From positions 2,385,001 through 2,449,000 of the forward strand of contig NC_092520.1 in NCBI RefSeq assembly GCF_037038585.1: a stretch of DNA of 64,000 nt. Reading direction: 5' to 3'. Shown piece by piece: positions 10,091-64,000 of the stretch (position 1 is its first letter; the number at the start of each line of letters is the position of its first letter). The notes below the pieces were generated by a model that searched no databases, was not told the origin of the DNA, and saw only the letters and a program-made list of their open reading frames with translations. The stretch comes from Patagioenas fasciata (Eukaryota; Chordata; Aves; Columbiformes; Columbidae). Made by a program: the position numbers and the translations under genes.

Positions 10091-10500
10091 CGCTGCGCCC
10101 AGACCCGCGTTCGTCGCTCCCAGCGGCCCCTCGGTGCGTCCCGAGACTCTCGCGGGGGGGGAACGAGAATTTTTGGACAACCCTCGCTGTTCGCAGGGCC
10201 CCGGTGTCGTAGCGGAGGGGGCGGGGGACACCGGGGGACACGCTGTCCCCGCTGTCTCACATGGAGCAGCGCGACGTGGCAGCGACCGCGCAGCGCACCC
10301 AACCGTGCCCTCAGTGCTACGTACCCGCGATCCGCCCGCCCCTCGCTCCTTCTCGCACGCTGATTGGTCGTCCGCCGCGTCCATCAAGGTGGCCATGTTG
10401 AGTGTGGCATGCCTGGAAGGGCAACTGCGTGGTGCGGCCGCCATCTTGAGTGTGGCCGGTCCGGCCCCCGCCGCCATGTTAGCGCGGGAAGCGCTGTGAG
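10091..10500 (-). promoter_or_regulatory. MRPL48: MRPL48 GC-rich promoter and 5' UTR
   Basis: A CpG-rich block upstream of the MRPL48 start codon. It contains a CCAAT box (ATTGG at 10363-10367, reading CCAAT on the minus strand) and three YY1-type motifs between 10391 and 10480. No TATA box is seen. Transcription could begin either near 10270-10300 (if the CCAAT box is used at normal distance) or near 10490 (if the YY1 motifs lie just inside the transcript, as is common for this motif). Confidence 0.8.
10391..10480 (-). promoter_or_regulatory. Cluster of three YY1-type motifs
   Basis: The plus strand reads GGCCATGTTG at 10391, GCCGCCATCTTG at 10437 and GCCGCCATGTTAG at 10470; the middle one is a full match to the YY1 consensus AAGATGGCGGC on the other strand. 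The first two are each followed by GAGTGTGGC, so part of the cluster may be a local duplication. YY1 sites are frequent in promoters of mitochondrial and ribosomal genes. Confidence 0.7.
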
Positions 10501-10595
10501 GGGAGCGGGATGGAGGGCCAGCGGGATGGGGCTGGGCAGGTTTCAAGGAGGGGTGATTTGTGTTCGTGAGCCTTAACCAACACACGTTTATGGAG

Positions 10596-10980
10596 CACAA
10601 GTGTGATGGGAGCGGCTGAGGGACCTGGGGGGTTCAGCTGGAGAACAGGAGCTGAGGGGAGACCTTCTGATCTCTGAACTGCCTGAAAGGAGCTTGGAGC
10701 CAGGGGGGGTCGGGCTCTGCTCCCCAGGAACAAGCGCCAGGAGCACAGGAAACGGCCTCAAGTTGCGCCAGGGGAGGTTGAGGTTGGATGTGGGGAACGA
10801 TTTCTTCCCCAAAGGGCTGTGGGGCATTGGAACAGGCTGCCCAGGGCAGTGCTGGAGTCACCATCGCTGGAGGGTTGGACAGACGGACATGAGGTTCTCA
10901 GGACATGGGGCAATGCCAGGGGTGGGTTATGAGTGAACTCTATCTTGAGGCCCTTTTCGAATCAAAATGATTCTGTGATT
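10596..10980 (+). mobile_element. CR1: CR1 LINE 3' fragment, second subfamily
   Basis: It contains CCTGAAAGGAGCTTGGAGCC, GGGCTCTGCTCCCCAGGAAC, GGGCTGTGGGGCATTGGAAC and ends ATGATTCTGTGATT. It is nearly identical over its 3' half to the copy at 13548-13850. It lies just behind the MRPL48 promoter. Confidence 0.92.
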
Positions 10981-11930
10981 TCCCCATGGCTCTTCCCCAC
11001 TCCCTTCTCTTTTTCCTTCCCCATAAATTTCCCCCTTCTTGTGTGGCAGACGCTCCCACCCGCTGCCCTGAGCCCCCATCTTGGAGTTTGCCACCCTGGC
11101 TGCTTCATTTCGTGTTGGGATTTCCAGCTCTGCTGACTGCTGCTCCAGTTCCTTTTGGCTGGAGCTGCCGAGGCTCATGATGGACTTTTTCTCTCCAGTT
11201 CATCGGTGTTGATTAGTGTGGCCAGTCTCCTCCACTGCAGACCAGGCTCGTGTGTTGGATTCCTGCTCCGTGAGCCACCCTGCCAGCCCTGTCCTGCATT
11301 TCTGAAGCGCCTGGAGCTCCTGACTCGTGCCTGACAGCCCAGATGTTTGTGCCTGTTGCAATCTGGTGCATAGAGGGGAGAGAAGGATGAGAGGACAAAG
11401 TTTGGCCAAAAGCAGAGCCAGGGGGGTCTGTGCTGTACTCCTGCTCAGCGTATACATGAAGCGGCTCTGCAGCACCTCTGCTCTTTGCTTGACACTTTGC
11501 AAGGACACGGGCTCGCAGCTCTGAGCTGTGTTTTCGTGGCAAACCCCGGACATGACAAAACTGCTCATGTGGATGTTGTCCTGCCCTTTGATCTCACCCA
11601 GGGAGCCCCAGGCAGGGCCACCAGGGCAGTGACTCTTGTTAGATAATTCCAGGGTGCTCCAAGCAAGAAGCAACGCAGGACTCAGAGCTGGGTTCAAACC
11701 GGCTCTCCTGTTCCAGGAAAACTGGGCTTCTGCTTCTGTGAACTTGGAATTCCTAGAGAAAATGCTGTGCTTGAGGACGGGCTGGAGGGGGACGGCCTGG
11801 TGCTGCGTTTGTGAGGGGAGGTTGTGATGAGCAACACAATGAAGAGGAGGTCGGCCTCACGACAATCCTCCGTTCCATGACCTCAAACACTCTGTTCATG
11901 GAGGGGGCTACACCCCCTAATTCCCTATGT
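10981..11930. other. Intergenic DNA, no recognised feature
   Basis: Open frames exist on both strands (up to 165 codons) but none shows homology, splice structure or biased composition that I recognise. A non-coding transcript cannot be excluded. Confidence 0.5.
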
Positions 11931-12525
11931 CCTCACAGAATCACAGAACAGTTTGGGTTGAAGAGACCTTCCCAGCTCCCTCCGTGCCACCCCTACCATG
12001 AGCAGGGACATCTTCACCAGCTCAGGTTGCTCAGAGCCCCGTCCAGCCTGGCCTGGGATGTCTCCAGGGATGGTTCAGCCACCACCTCTCTGGCCAACCT
12101 GGGCCAGGCTCTCACCACCCTCAGGGCAACAATTTCTTCCTCATGTTCGACCTGAATCTCCCTCCTTTAGTTTAAAACCATCACCCCTTGTCCTGTCACA
12201 ACAGGCCCTGCTCAAAAGTCCATCCCCATCTTTCTTCTTGGCCCCTTTTAAGTCCGGAAAGGCCACACTAAGGTCTCCCCGGAGCTTCTCTTCTCCAGCT
12301 GAACACCCCAGCTCTCTCAGCCTGTCCTCCCAGCAGAGCTGTTCCAGCCTCGCATCATTCCTGGGGCTCCTCTGGCCCCTCTCCAGCAGCTCCATGTGTG
12401 TCCTGTGCTGAGGACCCAGAGCTGGACCAGCACTGCAGGGGGGTCTCACCAGAGCGGAGCAGAGGGGCAGAATCCCCTCCCTCCACCTGCTGCTCACGCT
12501 GCTGGGGATGCAGCCCAGGACCCAC
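11931..12525 (-). mobile_element. CR1: CR1 LINE fragment, older subfamily
   Basis: It starts with the reversed tail CACAGAATCACAGAACAGTT and extends further than its sister at 1131-1578, through CTCCAGCAGCTCCATGTGTG and CTGCTCACGCTGCTGGGGAT. Same orientation as MRPL48. Confidence 0.87.
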
Positions 12526-13547
12526 AAAATGGGGCTGAGGAGGGAGCATCACACCAAACTGAGTTTGGGGTACAGCAGTGACTCCTAATTACCATGATTG
12601 TCCTACACTTCTCGCTGAAAAATGAGTCCATCTCTTCACTGACGAGTTTCTCTGACATCTATTAGAGACAGATATATTTTAAGCCCAAAAGGGACTATTA
12701 AATCATATAATTTGGCCTCAGGTACATTGAAGCCTATAGATTTCCGCTGACTTCCAGCTGTATGGAAGCAGATCCCTTCTGTTGCGATGAAAGCATCTTC
12801 CTCACAAAGGCTCCCGCTCTTGATTTTCCCTGGATACAAAGCTCCTGGCAGCTTCTTCTGGCAGCTGTGCACCCTCTCTGTTCAAATCATGGACCTTCTT
12901 TCCAGTTTTTAACGTGCATCAGCTTCAGCTCCCAGCCGCCGGTCCTCTTTGTGCCTTTCTTTGCCTAATGACTCATTCACAGCCAGGTGAGCTGTTTGCA
13001 GGAGCACAGTGAGACTTTTTGTGACATTTAGAAGAAAAGCAGCTAAGGTGTTGCTTTGTTGCTCCCTCAGCCACACAAACCCAAAACACTGCATTTCTTA
13101 ACTTTGCTAAAATAAACCAGGAAACTCTCCTTCCTCTCAAGGCTCCCCCGGGTGCTGAGAGGGCCAGGCCTTGCTGGAGGGATTATTTCATCCATCTTCT
13201 TCTGCTTCGCTGCGGATTTCTCCCCGTCACGCAGCTGGATGTGTCCTGGCAAAGACCCAGCACCGGCAGAGATGCTCCTGGAGCAGTTTGTGACCTATGC
13301 AGAAGGTTTTGCCCCCCCCCGGCCCCTTCTTGATCCATTCTCTGTCTTGCTGTCCGGAGGAGGGAAGTTGTCCCAGGAGAGCTGGAGATCCAGGACCTGA
13401 AAGTCTCCATTTATTTCGATTACAAAAATAATCAAAAAGTATTTAAATAGGCCCCAGAAGAAACCCTCTGATGTGCGTATCTCCTCTTCTACCTTCTGCA
13501 GTGCTGCTTAGGACTGCGCCTAAGGCCTGGAGGAGTCGGTGGGATGA
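12526..13547. other. Intergenic DNA, no recognised feature
   Basis: No gene, RNA or repeat recognised; a C-run occurs near 13312-13320. Confidence 0.5.
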
Positions 13548-13850
13548 TCTACCTGAAAGGAGCTTGGAGCCAGTGGGGTCGGGCTCTGCTCCCCAGGAAC
13601 AAGCGCCAGGAGCACAGGAAACGGCCTCAAGTTGCGCCAGGGGAGGTTGAGGTTGGATGTGGGGAACAATTTCTTCCCCAAAGGGCTGTGGGGCATTGGA
13701 ACAGGCTGCCCAGGGCAGTGCTGGAGTCACCACCCCTGGGGGGTTGGACAGACGGACATGAGGTTCTCAGGGATGTGAGGTTGTGCCAGGGGTGGGGGAA
13801 CAGTTGGACTTGATGATCTGAAGGGTCTTTTCCAACCCGGATGATTCCAG
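13548..13850 (+). mobile_element. CR1: CR1 LINE 3' fragment, second subfamily
   Basis: It shares long exact blocks with 10596-10980 (GGCCTCAAGTTGCGCCAGGG, GGTTGGATGTGGGGAACAAT). It ends GGATGATTCCAGGAG without a clear ATTCTGTG repeat. Confidence 0.9.
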
Positions 13851-14897
13851 GAGTGTTTCCAATCACCAGGCAGAGACAGAGCATCGAGACTACGGCTGGA
13901 AACACCGAAAAAAAGGACATTCCTGGCTGAGGGTGACCCAAGTCCCTGCCATGAGCCCATGTCCCTTTCAGCTACACAGACCACGTACAAATCCAGGCAG
14001 CAGGTCACATGCAGGTAGAATCTTATTTTCAACTCATGATCTTTTTCAATGATGAGACCGAGTTGGGGTGCGGTGCCTCCTTAGCAGGAAAGATTTGGTG
14101 CTGAAACATCGCCCTTGGACCTTCGTGAGGAAGATGTTGAGACGTGAGGGAGCAGAAGGGAACAAAATTAACCAGCAATGAGTAGGTTTAGGGGGACGAA
14201 ACAAGCAGTGGATGCTCTTTCGCTGACCACCAGAGCAGAGAGGCTCTGGAGCAACCTCCCAAATGGGAAAACCATTGAAACCTTCCCTCTTTCCAGGTGA
14301 AAAATACCCCATGGAACATTATTTTGACTTAATTGAGTGAATCGCAAAGAGGTTCGTACCAATACTGACATGGATACAACCATGGGTAGGAGCTCAGAGG
14401 GTTCCATCTTGTTTCAGGCAGCAGAGCTGAGATATTTCTGGGAGCAGGAGGCGATGTCAATGCCAGCTGAAGCTCACGGGGGGTGAGTGCTTCTGAAAAA
14501 TCACATTTTGTGTTTAAATTCAATGACGGGAATATCGATCAGTGTGGGATTGCAGCAGCGTGGAAGAGGAGGGAGTGAGGCTGTGTGGACGAGATCCCAA
14601 AGCCAAGGATTGAACAGGAGGGGTGGGGATGCAGCTGGGAGCCTCCTCAAGAGACAAGTCAAGAAAAATAGGGAGAAATAGGGAAAAAATAGCTAAAGGG
14701 AGAGCTGGGCCCCGAGTGGGGTTCTGGCTGCTCCACCAGGCAGGGAGGGGACACTGAGGCATTTCCAAACAAAAGCTCTGGCCACCCCAAAGGGTGACAG
14801 TGGGAATCATCGCCCTCACTGGGAAACGTCTCCCTGTCGTGAGGGATCCATGGGGGCCATCATGGAGTGAGTGTCCCCAAGAGTTGCTCCTCTGAAA
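13851..14897. other. Intergenic DNA, no recognised feature
   Basis: No gene or repeat recognised between the two CR1 copies. Confidence 0.5.
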
Positions 14898-15485
14898 GGA
14901 ATCACAGAATCCCAGAATGTGAGGGGTTAGAAGGGCCCTGGAAAGCTCATCCAGTGCAATCCCCCCATGGAGCAGGAACACCCAGCTGAGGTTCCACAGG
15001 AAGGTGTCCAGGCGGGTTTGAATGTCTGCAGAGAAGGAGACTCCACAACCTCCCTGGGCAGCCTGGGCCAGGCTCTGACACCCTCACCGGGAACAAGTTG
15101 CTTCTCATCTTTCAGTGGAACCTCCTGTGTTCCAGTTTGTACCCATTGCCCCTTGTCCTATCATTGGTTGTCACCAAGAAGAGCCTGGCTCCATCCTCCT
15201 GACACTCCCCCTTTCTATATCTGTAAACATGAATGAGTCCCCCCTCAGTGTCCTCTTGTCCAGCTCCAGAGCCCCAGCTCCCTCAGCCTTTCCTCACACG
15301 GGAGATGCTCCACTCCCTTCAGCATCTTGGTGGCTGCGCTGGACTCTCTGCAGCAGTTCCCTGTCCTTCTGGAACTGAGGGGCCACAACTGGACACAATA
15401 TTCCAGGGGTGGTCTCCCCAGGGCAGAGCAGAGGGGCAGGAGAACCTCTCTGACCTACTGACCACCCCCTTCTAATCCACCTCAG
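14898..15485 (-). mobile_element. CR1: CR1 LINE copy, younger family
   Basis: It begins with the reversed tail ATCACAGAATCCCAGAATGT and ends at CTTCTAATCCACCTCAG. Only the 3' 590 bp are present. It sits about 200 bp upstream of the RAB6A CpG island. Confidence 0.93.
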
Positions 15486-15545
15486 AATGCTCCACTCCCT
15501 TAATCATCTTTGTTGCTCTGCACTGGACCCTCTCAAGCAGGAATA
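15486..15545 (-). mobile_element. CR1: CR1 LINE remnant
   Basis: CTCCACTCCCTTAATCATCT followed by TGCACTGGACCCTCTCAAGC resembles an older CR1 segment. The younger copy appears to have inserted into or beside it. Confidence 0.5.
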
Positions 15546-16008
15546 TTTGTATCAGTTTAGGCCTTTGGTCTTAAGGACTTTGCTCGTTCCTCACAGCTTT
15601 GGGCTCCAGGCCCCCTGGCAGCTCGGTCATTTTAGCGATTTCACCCCCGCAGCCATCGTTAGGTTCCAGAGTGATCACACGCTCAGTGACACCGCGCCCA
15701 GCCCCGCCCCCTCCCGCATCGCCACGCCCCCTTGCCGTGTGATTGGCCCACCACGCAAGGGTGGGCGGGGTCACGCAAGAGCGACGTGCGCGCTACGGGG
15801 CGGGGCGGCGGCGCGCGTGCGCGGTGTGAGGCGCCGGGAGCGCGGGGGGGACGGAGCGCGGCCCTGAGGGGAGCGGCGGCACCACCACCGGCACTTCATC
15901 TCAGCCAGCCCGCTGCGCCTTCGCCGGGGCTCTGCACCCGGTCCTACGCCCCCGCCCGTCACCCCCAAACCTTCGCCGAAGGGGGAAGGGGAGGCAGGGG
16001 AAAAGTAA

Positions 16009-63148
<47,140 letters not shown>

Positions 63149-63269
63149 TGAGGGGTGTCAGTGGGACCTTTGTGCTCTCTATGCGGCAAATAATGTCTGA
63201 GTTGACTTGGTGGCTGAGCAGGAAATGACTTGGAGCTTCTTGAAGAAGCTTCCTGGGTGTGGAATCGCA

Positions 63270-63461
63270 TTAGGAACAGTTTGTGGAATGGGCTGTGGGG
63301 CATTGGAACAGGCTGCCCAGGGAGTGTGGAGTCACCATCCCTGGAGGGTTGGACAGACGGACATGAGGTTCTCAGGACATGGGGCAGGGACAGGGGTGGG
63401 GGAACAATTGGACTCAATGACTTTAAAAATCTTTTCCAACCCAAACGATTCCATGATTCTG
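63270..63461 (+). mobile_element. CR1: CR1 LINE 3' fragment, second subfamily
   Basis: GGGCTGTGGGGCATTGGAAC, GGTTGGACAGACGGACATGA and the tail GATTCCATGATTCTG. It matches 10596-10980 and 13548-13850. Confidence 0.88.
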
Positions 63462-63612
63462 TACCTCCCTGGATTCTTGCAAATCCAGATTTGGTGTTTA
63501 GGTTGAAGGGATTAAGGCATGGGCCAAAAAGTTGGGCAAATATCGATCTGAGGACCTTTTCTGATTTCGATTCAGTGAATAAGTGTGGGCAAACCAGTCA
63601 AGGAGGAGCGTC

Positions 63613-64000
63613 AAGTTGTGGTCAATGGGGCAGAGTCCAGTTGAGGCCTGGATCCAGTGCAGAGCCTCAGGGGGCAGTGCTGGGGCCGGGATTATTCAAT
63701 ATATTCATCAATGACTTGGATGAGGGAACAGAGTGACTGTCAGCAAGTTTGCTGGGGCCACCAAGCTGGGAGGAGTGGCTGACACGCCAGAGGCTGTGCT
63801 GCCATCAGAGACCTGGACAGGCTGGAGAGCTGGGCGGGGAGAAATGGAATGAACTAGAACAAGGGCAAGTGTAGAGTCTTGGATCTGGGCAGGAACAACC
63901 CCAGGTTCCAGTGTAAGTTGGGGAAGGAGCTGTTGGAGAGCAGTGTAGGGGAAAGGGAGCTGGGGGTCCTGGGGACAGCAGGGTGAGCATGAGCCAGCAC
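63613..64000 (+). mobile_element. CR1: CR1 LINE copy, younger family, FAGATK sub-lineage, cut by window end
   Basis: It begins near GGTCAATGGGGCAGAGTCCA and contains [20 protein letters not shown] in one frame, then the FAGATK box. It shares the GGGGCCACC change with 54655-55710. Confidence 0.92.

Noticed and set aside
9999-10499. 166-codon plus-strand open frame in the MRPL48 promoter
   Set aside because: Low-complexity product, no homology, opposite to a supported exon.
9851-10600. 249-codon minus-strand open frame
   Set aside because: It crosses the MRPL48 exon 1 donor and arises from GC-rich promoter DNA. Only its MNAALPK segment is supported as coding.
11200-11697. 165-codon minus-strand open frame in the intergenic region
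   Set aside because: No recognisable homology, splice structure or conservation evidence.

Overview
The window is nuclear DNA of a bird. It holds one complete gene and the first two thirds of another. The first is a full-length MRPL48 homologue (mitoribosomal large-subunit protein mL48) on the minus strand, with eight coding exons between 666 and 10090. The second is RAB6A, a Golgi small GTPase, on the plus strand, with coding exons 1 to 6 between 16096 and 63067; the last exon(s), about 43 codons, lie beyond the window. The genes are head to head with about 6 kb between their start codons, the arrangement known at the human RAB6A/MRPL48 locus. I found the exons by reading conserved protein segments and checking GT/AG borders and codon phase at every junction.

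The avian assignment rests on about 23 CR1 LINE copies and fragments (roughly 13 kb, 20% of the window) and a solo LTR with ERVL-like features. CR1 at this density, with many near-identical copies, is known from woodpecker and toucan relatives (Piciformes) and hornbill relatives, so I infer a CR1-rich lineage of that kind without certainty. No bacterial, plasmid or exogenous viral content was seen.

Layout: 1-494 is the MRPL48 3' flank; 495-10090 is MRPL48, with CR1 copies in most of its larger introns; 10091-10500 is its GC-rich promoter, with three YY1-type motifs and a CCAAT box; 10596-15545 is intergenic DNA with five CR1 pieces; 15640-16165 is the RAB6A CpG-island promoter and exon 1; 16166-52703 is the 36.5 kb RAB6A intron 1. 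Its first 13.7 kb carries no repeat I recognise; the rest has seven CR1 pieces, a 58-copy 15-bp minisatellite (39692-40560) and a 654-bp solo LTR with a perfect 5-bp target-site duplication (45101-45754). From 52704 to 63067 lie RAB6A exons 2 to 6, including two alternative exons 4 (59866-59971 and 60071-60176) that encode the RAB6A' and RAB6A forms.

The most striking points are: the ancient mutually exclusive exon pair, kept nearly identical in protein but 26% different in DNA; a CR1 family whose copies share the same disabling changes in the reverse transcriptase, implying that a defective source was copied in trans; inverted near-identical CR1 pairs flanking exons of both genes; a very homogeneous pyrimidine-rich minisatellite; and three promoter ATGs in frame with the MRPL48 start. 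I found no wholly new gene system.
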